Positions 33,273 through 44,512 of a DNA stretch of 64,000 bases are shown here, in pieces. Made by a program: the position numbers and the translations under genes. The first letter of the stretch is position 1; each line of letters starts with the position of its first letter. Under the pieces are notes generated by a model. That model was not told where the DNA came from and ran no database searches. It saw only the letters and a list, made by a program, of their open reading frames with translations. The stretch is from Polychytrium aggregatum (lineage: Eukaryota; Chytridiomycota; Chytridiomycetes; Polychytriales): NCBI RefSeq assembly GCF_025602895.1, contig NW_026516236.1:62001-126000 (forward strand), in the 5' to 3' direction.

Positions 33273-34216
33273 TGCGAGGCGATGTGGCCGAACTTGCGGC
33301 AGCGGAAGCAGCCTCCGTTACGGCGGAGGTACTCCTTCTCGCGGTCGGTGAGCTTCTTGATCGGGCGCATGTCGACGTTGTCGAGGTCCATGGCGTTGGG
33401 GTCACGTGCGGGAGGCTGGGTCGGCTGGAAGGCGGGACGAGGAGGACGGACCATTGGGCGGAACTGCGGCTGACCAGGTGGAGCGCGGAAGAGAGGAGGT
33501 CGCTGGAACTGGAGCTCGCGGAAGGGTTGATCGCGGAACTGAGTGCGAGCGGGCTGCTGCATCAGGGGTTGCGATTGACCCATAATGGACTCGTATCGCT
33601 CGGCGAGGGCCATGGCATCTTCGAGGGTGGCTGTGTTGGAGTCAAGCTTCCATTCGACTTCGATGCGCACCCTGTGCTTGAGCTTGGTGAGGTAGCGCTG
33701 CAGGTTCTGGCGGTTGTTGCTGAAGTGGGGCAGCTCGAGGAGGAGATCGCGGAAGCGAGAGTTGAACTGCTCGACGGAGCCGGTGTGGCGCAGTGCTTCG
33801 AACTCATCCTCGGTGGTGCGCAGCGAGGTGGACGGAAGGAAGGTGTCGCGGACGAGGGACAGGACGGCGGCCGGGGTCAGGTTGTCGAGTTGCTTGCCCT
33901 GGGACCAGAGGCGCCACCAGGTCTTGGCCTTGCCCTTGAGGTTCATGGCGACGGTGGCGACAGCGGTGGCGTCATCGAGACTGTGGAAGGCAATGTACTC
34001 GGTCATTGAGAAGACAAACTCGTCAACGACAGCAGCCTTACGCTCGCCAGTGAAGGCGTCGGGGAGCGGGATCTTGGGACGCTTGAAACCGGGAGGGACC
34101 GTGGGGAGATTCGGCTGGGCAGTCAGGGCGGAGAGGACCAGGGCGCGGTCCTCGAGCGATAGTTGTTCAAGGGCCTGGAGACAGGCATTGACGGCGGGAT
34201 CGTCCGATGCTACCAT
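33158..34216 (-). CDS. gag: H1 gag, starting at the LTR/PBS junction
   Basis: 352 residues, MVASDDPAVNACL onward. The ATG consists of the last base of the LTR plus the first two of the primer-binding site, so the site itself encodes the N-terminus. No other Met occurs for about 70 residues, and the conserved LSLEDRALVLSAL segment lies in between, which supports this start. Capsid region with TWWRLWSQGKQLDNL, an NAMDLDNVDMRP segment, and a CCHC knuckle CFRCRKFGHIASQCP. Intact. Confidence 0.88.
   Translation of the reverse strand: MVASDDPAVNACLQALEQLSLEDRALVLSALTAQPNLPTVPPGFKRPKIPLPDAFTGERKAAVVDEFVFSMTEYIAFHSLDDATAVATVAMNLKGKAKTWWRLWSQGKQLDNLTPAAVLSLVRDTFLPSTSLRTTEDEFEALRHTGSVEQFNSRFRDLLLELPHFSNNRQNLQRYLTKLKHRVRIEVEWKLDSNTATLEDAMALAERYESIMGQSQPLMQQPARTQFRDQPFRELQFQRPPLFRAPPGQPQFRPMVRPPRPAFQPTQPPARDPNAMDLDNVDMRPIKKLTDREKEYLRRNGGCFRCRKFGHIASQCPLNQPRINAIVETADQATFYEDQGNDEAATPGYYDL
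33194..33200 (-). promoter_or_regulatory. -1 frameshift site GGGAAAC, H1
   Basis: Minus-strand gag codons CAG GGA AAC GAC; the heptamer lies within the gag-pol overlap, and pol is in the -1 frame. Confidence 0.75.
34204..34215 (-). promoter_or_regulatory. tRNA primer-binding site of H1
   Basis: Minus-strand TGGTAGCATCGG directly after the LTR; also codons 1-5 of gag. Confidence 0.82.
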
Positions 34217-34681
34217 GTCAGATCACGGGATCAAGAGGAGATCAAAAGAAAAAGATAGAGAAGGGTTTTATTGATCTTAGCGAGGCTAGGATCTAGAGTC
34301 AAGTGTGTCTGGGGTCGAAGGTGATGACCAGAAACATGAGCGGGTGAAGGCGGGCTATTTATCTGTCTGGCGGTCCCGGAGGCGAAGCCTGCCGCAGCGG
34401 GGGCGAAGCAGCGGAGGCGGCGGGACAGCAGCCAGGCAGCAACGGCTAACCGGAGAAACATGTGAAAGTCTGACAAATGCTCGGTGGCTGACAAATGCGG
34501 GTGACACAGCGTCTGACTAATGCATGGTCGATGACAAATGCAGGGAAAACAGAGCGGCGTGTGCAACATGAGAGCAAGGAAAAAGGAAAGGCGTCACAGG
34601 ACAAAGGAAAAGGAAAGTGTGCGACGCAAACAGTGACACAAGTGCGACGGTGCAGCTAGGCGGGCAGAGCGATCTGTGACA
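34216..34681 (-). repeat. 5' LTR of H1 (466 bp)
   Basis: Partner of 28963-29428, with no difference noticed. TATA-like GATAAATAGCCC on the minus strand near 34364. Confidence 0.94.
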
Positions 34682-34686
34682 TGGAA

Positions 34687-35039
34687 GCAAGCTCCATCCT
34701 GTCTTCCATGTGTCCAAGCTGCGTCGCCACACGACCCGCAGTCCAGCACAGTTCCCCGACGCCGACGAAGGTGTCCCGGACGACGCACCACTGGAAGACG
34801 ACCTCGGACAATACTATACTCAAGAATATGAAGTCGAAAGGATCGTGAGGCACAAGAAAGTGGCTGATGGGTCACTTCGGTTTTATGTCAAGTGGGTTGG
34901 TTACCCACACTCGGGCAACACATGGCAAACACTGGAGGACTTGTCCCATGCACCCGAGGAGCTGAGTAAATACGGTAAACACCTCGAGGAGCCCCAAATA
35001 AAGAGCACACGCAGGGCTCCTCGCAGGAAGCCTTCTTAA
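34687..35039 (+). pseudogene. pol: G1 pol, C-terminal end with chromodomain
   Basis: Resumes at codon AGC ([15 protein letters not shown]). The chromodomain follows ([31 protein letters not shown]) and the stop TAA ends at 35039. It joins in frame with 25383-28962 once H1 and one tggaa are removed. Confidence 0.92.
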
Positions 35040-35048
35040 GTGTGGGAG

Positions 35049-35357
35049 TGTAGGAGATGGTATCTCCGACGCTGTGCTGCGCGTACTGCGCGTACTGCGC
35101 GGCGCAGTGGGTCGTGACCTGTGCTGCGCTTTGCGTTTTCACGCACCGCAGGCAGGCCACCGCAGGGTATACCTGCGGGTTGCCCCCGTTCCCCCCGTTT
35201 GTCTGGAGTTCGGTTTTATCGTGAATAAACGTAAGTGCTCCCCGAGCTCACCCGTCCGCTAGAGTAGCCTAGCACCGCCCTGTTCTGCCCCGTCCTGTCT
35301 TGTCTTGTACCCCCTCCCTCCCCGTCTTGCCCCAACGTCCCAGTAGTGGACGTTACA
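35049..35357 (+). repeat. 3' LTR of G1 (309 bp)
   Basis: Same ends and length as 24167-24475; preceded by the purine-rich tract GTGTGGGAG. Confidence 0.94.
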
Positions 35358-35362
35358 GAGCG

Positions 35363-35464
35363 GGTCAACCAAGTCATCAACCAGCATCTCCGCTGCTACA
35401 CCTCGTACCAGCAGGATGACTGGGCGATGCTACTTCCGCTCGCCGAGTTCTCATACAACAACCT
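35363..35464 (+). pseudogene. pol: Element E pol piece 5: integrase core end, truncated
   Basis: [20 protein letters not shown] then [11 protein letters not shown], matching F integrase, after which E stops at an H-type LTR. The expected continuation (as in F, ENSSTHASPFLATYG) is found nowhere further right in the window. Confidence 0.88.
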
Positions 35465-35930
35465 TGTCAGATCACGGGATCAAGAGGAAGTCAAAAGAAG
35501 AAGATAGAGAAGGGTTTTATTGATCTTAGCGAGGCTAGGATCTAGAGTCAAGTGTGTCTGGGGTCGAAGGTGATGACCAGAAACATGAGCGGGCGAAGGC
35601 GGGCTATTTATCTGTCTGGCGGTCCCGGAGGCGAAGCCTGCCGCAGCGGGGGCGAAGCAGCGGAGGCGGCGGGACAGCAGCCAGGCAGCAGCGGCTAACC
35701 GGAGAAACATGTGAAAGTCTGACAAATGCTCGGTGGCTGACAAATGCGGGTGACACGGCGTCTGACTAATGCATGGTCGATGACAAATGCAGGGAACACA
35801 GAGCGGCGTGTGCAACATGAGAGCAAGGAAAAAGGAAAGGCGTCGCAGGACAAAGGAAAAAGAAAGTGTGCAACGCAAACAGTGACACAAGTGCGACGGT
35901 GCAGCTAGGCGGGCAGAGAGACCTGTGACA
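35465..35930 (-). repeat. H-type LTR (466 bp) joined to element I, no target duplication
   Basis: Full-length H LTR with correct ends, slightly diverged from H1. Left flank is aacct (E) and right flank is catcc (element I polypurine tract), so it is neither a solo insertion nor a match to the 5' LTR of element I. It marks a rearrangement junction. Confidence 0.85.
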
Positions 35931-35964
35931 CATCCCCCCAGAAAAATTTGCGGTCGCGCCTGGG

Positions 35965-38900
35965 TCAAATTTTTCGACTCTGGACGCGATCTCGACAAAC
36001 CCTGGTAAGTTCGTTTGCCTCTGGCGTGTCGGGGTGGGCGTCCAGGAAGTCCAGCAGCGAGTCGGGGGCATTAGCCAGGAGGACTTCGAGCGGCTCCCAG
36101 GAGTCGAAGGAGTCGTCGTAGCCGGTCAAGCTAACGAGGAACTGGTGCCTTTTCTTCATGTTCTTCGTGTAGCGTCGGTCCATGCGGTGGGCCCGAAGTG
36201 TTTCCACCTCGAACTCGTCGTTCTCGTCAGCAGGTGGGTTCGTATACAGGACCTGTTCGGGAGGTGGAGCCCTATAGGGGACGAGGGCTGCCGTGGGAAA
36301 CTCTGGTGAGAATCTGACGGTGGACGGAAGCTCTAACCTGTATCCATTTGAACCAATCTTCTCCAACACCTTGTAGGGACCGACGTAGAGTAGCTGGAGC
36401 TTGGACGGGTCGATGTCGTCGTGGTCGAAGTGGTAAGTGGCCGTATTGATCAGGACCTGGTCGCCGATGTTGTACTGGATGTCGGTCCTGTGAAGGTTCG
36501 CATAGTAACTTGCTTTGTCTTGCGCCTTCTTCAGGTTCTCGACGACGACATCGACCGTGGCTTGCATCTCCTCTACGGACTGGGCCACTGGGTCCGTCGT
36601 GCCGACTACTGCGAGGTTGGCCGGCGACCTGGGATGCTGTCCGTGGAGGAGGTAGAAGGAGGAATACCCGGTCGAGGAGGAGGTATGGTTGTTGATGGCG
36701 AATTGCACGTAGGGAAGTTGTGCGAGCCAGTTTGTCTTGAGCGTGTGGGCTGAGCATCTGATTGCTTCTACCACCACAGGCACGAATCGTTCCACTTGGC
36801 CTGCGGCTTCATGGTGGTAGGCGAAGGCGATCCGGAGCTGGGTCTTCAGGATTTCGCTGAGCCTACCCCAGAAGGCCGACCGGAAGCGGGGGTCCCGGTC
36901 GGTGACGAAGGTTCCCGCCAGGCCAAAGTGGACGAAAACGTCCTCAAAGTACTGTCTGGCAACGTCTTGGGCCGTGTCGTTCTTGGAGCCAGGTACGAGG
37001 ACGACGTACTTCGTCAGTGCGTCGACGAAGAGGGTGACGGTGTTGTACGTCTTGCCGGAGTGGGGGTCAGTGACAGCGGGTAGACCAAGGATGAAGTCGA
37101 TAGCGACGACATCCATCTTGCGAGTGGGCGGTGGAACCTTGGTGAAGTGACCATATGCCTGCTGACGCCTTATCTTTGATATTTGACAGACGTCGCAGTG
37201 GGACACCCAGGAGGATACATCCTTGGACATCGAGGGCCAATGGTAATGGGCGGCAAGGGACTTGAGGAGGACATTGGTGCCGGGATGTGCGGCGCAGAGG
37301 GAGTCGTGGAACTGACTAATGATCTTTCGTTTTAGGTCCCCCCCAGCTACACAGACACGGTGGCCGTCAAACAGGATGACGCCGTTGTCTAGGGAGAACC
37401 TGTGGAGCTGAGCCCGCATCCAGGGCTTGAGGACTGAGGGATCGTTGGTGGTGAGTGCTTGATGGATGAGGGACAGTGCTGCATCTTGGGAGTAGTGGGA
37501 CTTGATCTCGTCGGTGAGCAGTGTGGGATCGGGGCCGAAAGCTTGGATGGCGTTGATGATTGACACTTGTACTTCCTTGCTCTGGTTGTGTGGCATTCTC
37601 GACAACGCATCCGCCACCTTGTTCCAGGATCCGGGGATCCACTCGATCTCAAGGTCGAAATCAAGCATGGTGGCGACGGCACGCTGCTGTCGCCGGTTCA
37701 GGTTCTTGGAGTCCAGGATGTGCCTCAAGGCTTTCTGGTCCGTGTGAAGGTGGACTTTTCTGCCGGTGAGATACCCTCGGAATTTCTCGAGGTGTCGGGT
37801 GATGGCGAGGAGCTCTCCGTCGTAGGCGGAGTAGTTGAGCTCCGGGCCGTGGAGCTTCTGGGAGTGGAAGGCGACGGGTTTGACTACTCCGTCGCCGTCG
37901 TAGTCTTGTCCAACCCAACCGCCGATGGCAGAGTTGGACTCTGACCAGTCGGTGTGGAGGTGGACATCGAGTGAGGGGTCGAACATGTGGAGAGCTTGTG
38001 GGGTCAGGGACCTAACTTGTTCGAAGCGACTAATCAGGTCTTGGTTCCATTCGACAGGGGCCATGGAATTCTTGGACTTGGACTTGATGGCGGAGCTCAA
38101 GGGACCAACGAGGGATGCGAGCCCTGGGACGAACGGCATGATCGTGTTCGCCAGTCCCAGGAAGCTCCTGAGTTGGTGTTCCGTCACGGGGCGTGGGAAA
38201 TTCTCGAGTGCTTCGGTCCTGGACGGATGGACCTTGATGATGCCTTCACCGATGTCGAACCCGAGGTAAGTAACCCGGTTTTGGAAGAAGGAGCACTTCT
38301 CTGGCTTGACTCTGAGCTGGTACTGACGCAGTCTCTTGAATACTTCTTCCAGGTGTTCCAGGTGTTTGGCTTCGTCTTCGGAGGCAATCAGGATGTCATC
38401 GACGTACACGAACACGTAGTCGTCGATGACGTCTCTGAAGACGTCGTTCATGGCACTCTGGAACACCGAGGGACTGTTCGCGAGGCCGAATGGCATGACC
38501 AGCCATTCGAAGTGGCCGTACTTGGTCCTGAAGGCGGTCTTGTCGGTGTCGTCAGGTGAGATTCGGATTTGATGGAATCCTCGTTGCAGGTCGAGCTTTG
38601 AGAACACTTTGCATTTGGAGAGGCGGTCGATCATCTCACGCATGTTAGGGAGCGCGGTACGATCCTTGATGGTGATGCGGTTCAGAGCGCGGTAGTCGAA
38701 CACGAGTCTGAACTTCTCTCCTTGTTTCACCCAGAAGATCGGAGCACCGTACGGGGACACGGATTTCTGGATGTGACCGATCTTGAGGAGCCTGGTAAGT
38801 TCTTCTTTGAGGCGTTCTAACTCCTCTTGTGGCATTTGGTACAGGGAGGACCAAGTCGGTTTGGAGTTCGGCTCCAACTTGATGGACATGTCAATGCCGG

Positions 38901-39561
38901 GACGACTTGGTGGCAGCGAGGTAAGGTCTTGGAAGACATCTTGGTACTGGGATACGAGGTTTGTTTGGATCTTGGTGAGGTTCTTGGTTGCTTGTTCTGG
39001 GTTCATGGATTCTTGGTTGATAACCTCGCTTGTGATTTGACAGATGAAAACTGGGGAAGACTGGGCGATGTGCCGAAGCACCTTGGACTTGATGAAGTAA
39101 GTACTCTTGAGTTCGTGGATGGTCAGGGGAGTTTGCTTGTCGATGGGGGCGGCTACCCAAGTGTGGGTCGTGCCGCCGTGGGAAAACTGGACGGTGTTGG
39201 TGGGCCAGTCGATCCTGAGATTGACGGCGTTTAGCCAATTCTTTCCGAGGATGACGTCCCAGAGGATCGGGGCGGTGAAGAAGTCCATGATCGCACAGTA
39301 ATCGTGGATATGGAAAGGGGACTGAGGGAGTAGTCGAGAGGGGTACGACTTCCCGTTTGGCATGCGGACTTGAATATCACTTGTATTTGTTTGCAGTTTC
39401 AAGTCATGTACAAGTTGCTCAGAGACGTGGGAGTTCGTGGCACCTGGATCAATGAGGACGCGGACAGGGGTGCCATGGAACTCCCCGTCGATGACGAGCA
39501 GTCCAGGGTTCTCATGAGGCTTGACGACATGGAGGTCGTGAGAAGAGGTCTTCAAGGAATG
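35965..39561 (-). pseudogene. pol: Element I pol, main part
   Basis: About 1197 codons, open from the G3 border to the stop at 35965. Protease VLIDPGATNSHVS, RT with FWVKQGEKFRLVFDYRALN and VFVYVDDILIAS, RNase H TDWSESNSAIGGWVGQ, integrase HPGTNVLLKSL, SHCDVCQISK, AIDFILGLP, FVTDRDPRF and HHEAAGQVERF. The chromo-like C-terminus is HQFLVSLTGYDDSFDSWEP, where the aromatic usually preceding the GY is replaced (LTGY instead of WQGY). The true 5' end of pol continues on the other side of G3 at 55766-55920. Confidence 0.88.
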
Positions 39562-39871
39562 TGTAGGAGATGGTATCTCCGACGCTGTGCTGCGCGTACT
39601 GCGCGTACTGCGCGGCGCAGTGGGTCGTGACCTGTGCTGCGCTTTGCGTTTTCACGCACCGCAGGCAGGCCACCGCAGGGTATACCTGCGGGTTGCCCCC
39701 GTTCCCCCCGTTTGTCTGGAGTTCGGTTTTATCGTGAATAAACGTAAGTGCTTCCCCGAGCTCACCCGTCCGCTAGAGTAGCCTAGCACCGCCCTGTTCT
39801 GCCCTGTCCTGTCTTGTCTTGTACCCCCTCCCTCCCCGTCTTGCCCCAACGTCCCAGTAGTGGACGTTACA
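39562..39871 (+). repeat. 5' LTR of G3 (310 bp)
   Basis: TGTAGGAGATGG...GGACGTTACA. Confidence 0.94.
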
Positions 39872-39883
39872 TGGTAGCATCGG
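39872..39883 (+). promoter_or_regulatory. tRNA primer-binding site of G3
   Basis: TGGTAGCATCGG abutting the LTR. Confidence 0.8.
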
Positions 39884-39993
39884 AAATCCTCGTCTTGTTT
39901 TCGTCCTGTTTGTCCTCTTTCTAGATCCTCAAGCTGGATCCCGCCTCTCTTGCCGACCGACTCTCCTCTCTGTCCCTGGAGCCTGCCCCTGCC

Positions 39994-40815
39994 ATGAGCA
40001 ACCCCCGCCCACTTCCGGAAGCCTTCCTCAAGACCTTCCGTGCCCCAGTGTTTACTGGGAAGAGCCGCTCCTCCTCGGTGGAGGACTGGCTGCAGCAACT
40101 CGAGGACTACCTCGATGCTGCCCAAGTCGCCCCCACCCACCACATCGTCGCCGCCAAGCTCTGCTTGAAGGACCAGGCGTACCGTTGGTACCGCCGCCAA
40201 GGGTTCGACGAGCAGAGCGAAGGTGTGTTTGACGACTTCAAGGACCGCCTCCGTCGCCGCTTCGGCAGCCCCAATGCTGAACTCATTGCCCGTGACAAGC
40301 TATACTCTCTCGTGCAGCGTGGTTCTGTGACCCGCTACATCGAGGAGTTTGAAGACCTCTCCTCCCAGATTGAGGAGCTGGGCTCTGCTGACGCGATGTA
40401 CCTCTTCCAGAAGGGCCTCAAGCCCAAGATCAGAGAGTACATCGCCAGCAACCCTGATGCCCGCAAGTCCCTGGACGTGATGATGGACGTTGCCGAGAAC
40501 CTCGACAACGTCCAGTACCATGGCCGCCAGTTCTACCCGCAGCTGGCAGGCGGCCATCGGTCTCATCACGTCCCAGCCCGTCCGCCTCGCCCGGCCCCGC
40601 CCGCAAGACCCATGCCTGAGCCCATGGACGTTGACGTCAACGCCATGGAGGCTCGTGGCCCTCCCCGCTCCCGGTTCCAGCAAGCTGCCACTGTCTCCCC
40701 CAAGGACAGACAGAAGCAGGAGGACCTCCGCCATGGTTCCTGCTTCTTCTGTCACCGACCGGGACACCAGGCCAAGGAGTGCCCCATGAAGTCGGGAAAC
40801 GGCCGACCCTACTAG
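39994..40815 (+). CDS. gag: G3 gag
   Basis: 273 residues, matching the other G gag proteins ([16 protein letters not shown] knuckle [15 protein letters not shown]). Intact. Confidence 0.92.
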   Translation: MSNPRPLPEAFLKTFRAPVFTGKSRSSSVEDWLQQLEDYLDAAQVAPTHHIVAAKLCLKDQAYRWYRRQGFDEQSEGVFDDFKDRLRRRFGSPNAELIARDKLYSLVQRGSVTRYIEEFEDLSSQIEELGSADAMYLFQKGLKPKIREYIASNPDARKSLDVMMDVAENLDNVQYHGRQFYPQLAGGHRSHHVPARPPRPAPPARPMPEPMDVDVNAMEARGPPRSRFQQAATVSPKDRQKQEDLRHGSCFFCHRPGHQAKECPMKSGNGRPY

Positions 40816-43800
40816 GTGGCTCTGGAGCCCTAGTAGGAGGCCAACGCCGTGGATTGCTCAATGCAGTCCATGCGTCTCCAGAGGAAGTTCACCTCGCCCC
40901 CTCCCCCGAAGGAGAAACAAACCAAGTGTTGTGCGTCGTGCGAGAGGTGCATGGTGGCGCAAGCCGCCTGCCTCTCCACGAACGTGAAGAGAAAACCAAA
41001 ATTGAAAACCAAAACAAAAAAGAAAATCAAGAACCCTTGAGGGACAGGACCGCCTGTGCCCTCACCCCTGTCAAGTCGTGTGTGTCGGATGCTTCCGACA
41101 TGTGTCCGCAAGCCGTGGACGTCGTGTGCAATGGCGTGCTGACGCCGCAGGCCCCGCAATGGCCGAACCCTATCCAAAATGTCCGAGTGGCCGTGATGAA
41201 GCCAACCAAGACCAAGTGTCGCCCGTTCCCCCAAGTCAAGTCATGGTGCAGGAGGCTGTGCAGGAGGACCATGAAGAGTCCCTGCTGTACCTCCCTGCCA
41301 CCGTCCAAGGTCACACCGTCCGAATGATGGTGGACTCTGGAGCAAGCTGCAACTTTGTCAGCAGACGCTTGCTCCAGGAGCTCAACATACATGCAACCAA
41401 GAAGAAGTCGCCGATGAGTGTGGCGCTTGCAGACGATCGTGTGCAGCAGTGCACACACCAAGTGGTCCTGCGAGTGGCCCTCCATCCCAAGTACCATCCT
41501 GTCCTGTTGTTCCAAGTGATCGACACCAAGTTCGATGCCATCCTCGGCATGAGCTGGCTTGCTCGTGCCGAGCCGACTCCAGTCGTCGACTGGAAAGGCC
41601 GCACTGTCCGTGTTGGCCCTGACATTGTCCTGCAGGGCATGGCCTCACCCAACATGCCACCTCTCCTCTCAGCCATGCAATTCAAGAGGCTGATCAAGAA
41701 GGACACGTCGTTCCTCTGTGTCGTGCGTGAGGTCGACGACACCGACCAAGCCGGTCCCGGTCCCCCGCCTGTGGTGACCAAGCTGCTCGACGAGTACAAG
41801 GACGTATTCCCCGACCAGTTGCCACAATGCCTGCCACCCCAACGCACCGTCGATCATCGCATCGACATCGAACCAGGCTCGTCGCCTCCGTCAAGACCGA
41901 CGTACCAACTGTCGCTGACGGAGATGGACGAACTCAAGCGCCAGTTGGATGACCTCCTCGCCCATGGGTTCATCCGCCCGAGCCAGTCACCGTATGGTGC
42001 ACCAGTGCTCTTTGTCAAGAAGAAAGAAGGTGATCTCAGGATGTGCGTCGACTATCGCGCACTAAACAAACAGACCATCAAGAACACCTACCCGTTGCCA
42101 AGGATCGACGAGTTGATGGATCGTCTGAGTGGAGCAAAGGTCTTTAGCAAGATAGACCTCCGCTCAGGCTACCATCAGATCCGCATCCACGAGGATGATG
42201 TCCACAAGACCGCCTTCAGGACTCGCTACGGACTGTACGAGTTCCTAGTGCTGCCGTTCGGATTGACGAACGCACCTGCCACGTTCATGCAGCTGATGAA
42301 CGATGTGTTCCGCCAAGAGCTCGACAACTCTGTCATCGTGTACCTGGATGATATCCTTGTGTACAGCAAGGATGAAGCGACCCATGAAGGTCATGTCGCC
42401 CGCGTGCTGGCCAAGCTACGCGAGCACAAGTTGTATGCCAAACTGTCCAAGTGTGAGTTCTTCAAGAATCAAGTCCCGTTCCTGGGACACGTTGTCTCAG
42501 GAAGAGGAATCGAAGTCGACCCCGCCAAGGTCAAGTCTGTGGTCGAGTGGCCGCCGCTCGCATGCGTCTCTGACGTGCAGTCGTTTCTCGGTCTCGTCAA
42601 CTACTACCGCCGATTCATCCCCGATCTGGCGCGCACTGCCGGTCCACTCACAGACCTACTCCGCAAAGAGTGCCCCTTCGTGTGGGACCACCCACAACGC
42701 CAAGCGTTCGAGACCCTCAAGCACGCCTTGACGAACGCTCCTGTCCTCGCTGTGTTCGACCCGAACACGGATGTCTCCGTGCACACCGACGCCTCCGACC
42801 TTGCGGTGGGAGCTGTTTTGATGCAGGAGGGAAGGCCCGTTGCCTTCGAGTCGCGCAAACTGTCCCAACACGAGATCAACTATCCCGTGCACGAGAAGGA
42901 GCAGCTTGCGATCATCTACGCGCTGCAGAAGTTCCGAGTGTACCTCCACGGTACCGCCAAGCCCTTCAAGATTGTGACGGACCACCAGTCACTGCGTTAC
43001 CTCGACACCAAGAAGAACCTGAGCCGACGCCAAGCGCGATGGATGGAGTTCCTCGCCGAGTACAACTACGAGGTTGTATACCAGAAAGGCAAACTCAATG
43101 TGGTGCCTGACGCACTGTCCCGACGCCCCGACTACCAATTGGCGTCACTGTACGAGTCGACTGTCAGTGTCGACAACACGATGCTGGATGTTGTCCGAGA
43201 CAACATCGCCAACGACAAACAGTTCGGAGAACTGTTCCGAAAGGTGTCTAAGCTCCCCAAGGACGACGAATCGTCCGAGTACACAGTGCGTGATGGCCTG
43301 CTCCTCCTGAAGAAGGACAGCCGTGTCTGTGTGCCGGACATTCCGTCGTTGAAGACCAAGTTGCTCCAAGAGGTCCACGACTCGCCCCTCGCTGGACACT
43401 TTGGAGTCGAGAAGACATACGACCGACTGGCCAAAGTCGCATACTGGCCTGGAATGAAGCGCACCGTCGAGAAGTACATCGAGTCCTGCCATACCTGCAA
43501 GATGGTCAAGTCACGCACGACCCGAGAGCAAGGATTGCTGCAACCCCTGCCTGTTCCCGACCGCCCCTGGACCAGCATGTCCATGGATCTCGTCACGCAT
43601 CTACCGACGACCAAGTTGGACCACGATGCAATCGCTGTCTTTGTCGACAGGTTCAGCAAGATGGCACACTTTGTGCCGTGCCAAACGACATGCTCCGCGC
43701 CTGACCTTGCACTGCTGTTCTTCAAGCATGTGTTCAAGCACCACGGCCTCCCAAAGTCCATCGTCAGTGATCGAGACCCCCGATTCACCTCCTTGTTTTG

Positions 43801-44129
43801 GACAAGTCTGTTCGACCATCTCGGCACCAAGCTGAACATGTCAACCTCGCACCACCAACAAACGGATGGACAGTCCGAGCGGACGATCCGCACCCTCGAG
43901 CAATACCTGAGGACATACGCCTCGACCAGTCAAGACGACTGGAACATACAGCTGAGTCATGCAGTGTTTGCATACAACACCGCCAAGTCGAGCACAACTG
44001 GCTTGAGCCCCTTTGAGGCGCTCTACGGATTCCAGCCTGATGTTCCCACCTCCTTGACACTGACCGAGTCCACGGCTGGATTGCCTCCCAAACCAAGTGC
44101 CTTTGTCAAAGATCATCAAGTCCGATACA
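40779..44129 (+). pseudogene. pol: G3 pol, main part, with frameshift and H4 insertion
   Basis: Open in the -1 frame to 41327, but a C run at 41152-41155 has four C where G1 has five. This shifts the linker out of frame before the protease. From about 41156 the correct sequence continues in another frame ([15 protein letters not shown], then protease [20 protein letters not shown], RNase H, integrase). It reaches DHQVRY, where H4 is inserted at ataca. The chromodomain part is at 54866-55446. Confidence 0.9.
40794..40800 (+). promoter_or_regulatory. -1 frameshift site GGGAAAC, G3
   Basis: Same phase as in G1 and G2. Confidence 0.74.
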
Positions 44130-44512
44130 CGTCACAGATCCCTCTGCCCGCTTGGCTGCACCGTCGCACTTGTGTCACTGTTTGCGTTGCACACTTTCTT
44201 TTTCCTTTGTCCTGTGACGCCTTTCCTTTTTCCTTGCTCTCATGTTGCACACGCCGCTCTGTGTTCCCTGCATTTGTCATCGCTATGCATTAGTCAAACG
44301 CTGTGTCACCCGCATTTGTCAGCCACCGAGGATTTGTCAGACTTTCACATGTTTCTCCGGTTAGCCGCTGCTGCCTGGCTGCTGTCCCGGCGCCTCCGCT
44401 GCTTCGCCCCCACTGCGGCAGGCTTCGCCTCCGGGACCGCCAGACAGATTAATAGCCCGCCTTCGCCCGCTCATGTTTCTGGTCATCACCTTCGACCCCA
44501 GACACACTTGAC
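44130..44512 (+). repeat. H4 5' LTR, first 383 bp
   Basis: Matches the H LTR from its second base on; cut at ttgac by H3. The remainder is at 50237-50318. Confidence 0.9.

Larger units (their letters stand above)
28963..34681 (-). mobile_element. Element H1: complete H-family element inserted in G1
   Basis: 5719 bp, bounded by 466-bp LTRs (28963-29428, 34216-34681) and duplications tggaa (28958-28962, 34682-34686). Minus-strand order: LTR, tRNA site overlapping the gag start, gag, frameshift site, pol, G-rich polypurine tract TTCTGGGGGGGA, LTR. H3 (44513-50231) has the same length and the same proteins; I saw no difference between them. Confidence 0.95.
24167..35357 (+). mobile_element. Element G1: G-family chromovirus split by H1
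   Basis: Bounded by 309-bp LTRs (24167-24475, 35049-35357) and duplications gagcg (24162-24166, 35358-35362). H1 is inserted near the 3' end of pol (tggaa). Without H1 the coding sequence is continuous and very similar to G2. Confidence 0.95.
2932..35464 (+). mobile_element. Element E: Ty3/gypsy element split into six visible pieces by later insertions
   Basis: E pieces are 2932-3478 (gag C-terminus), 3454-5009, 16569-16717, 17513-17627, 22708-24166 and 35363-35464 (pol). Deleting the intervening elements together with one copy of each 5-bp duplication rejoins the pol reading frame at each junction I checked (gcagg, ctacc, ctagt, gagcg). The 5' LTR and gag N-terminus are lost to the left. 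The integrase C-terminus, chromodomain and 3' LTR are missing to the right, where the sequence ends at an H-type LTR. E is the oldest layer and cannot be functional. Confidence 0.88.
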
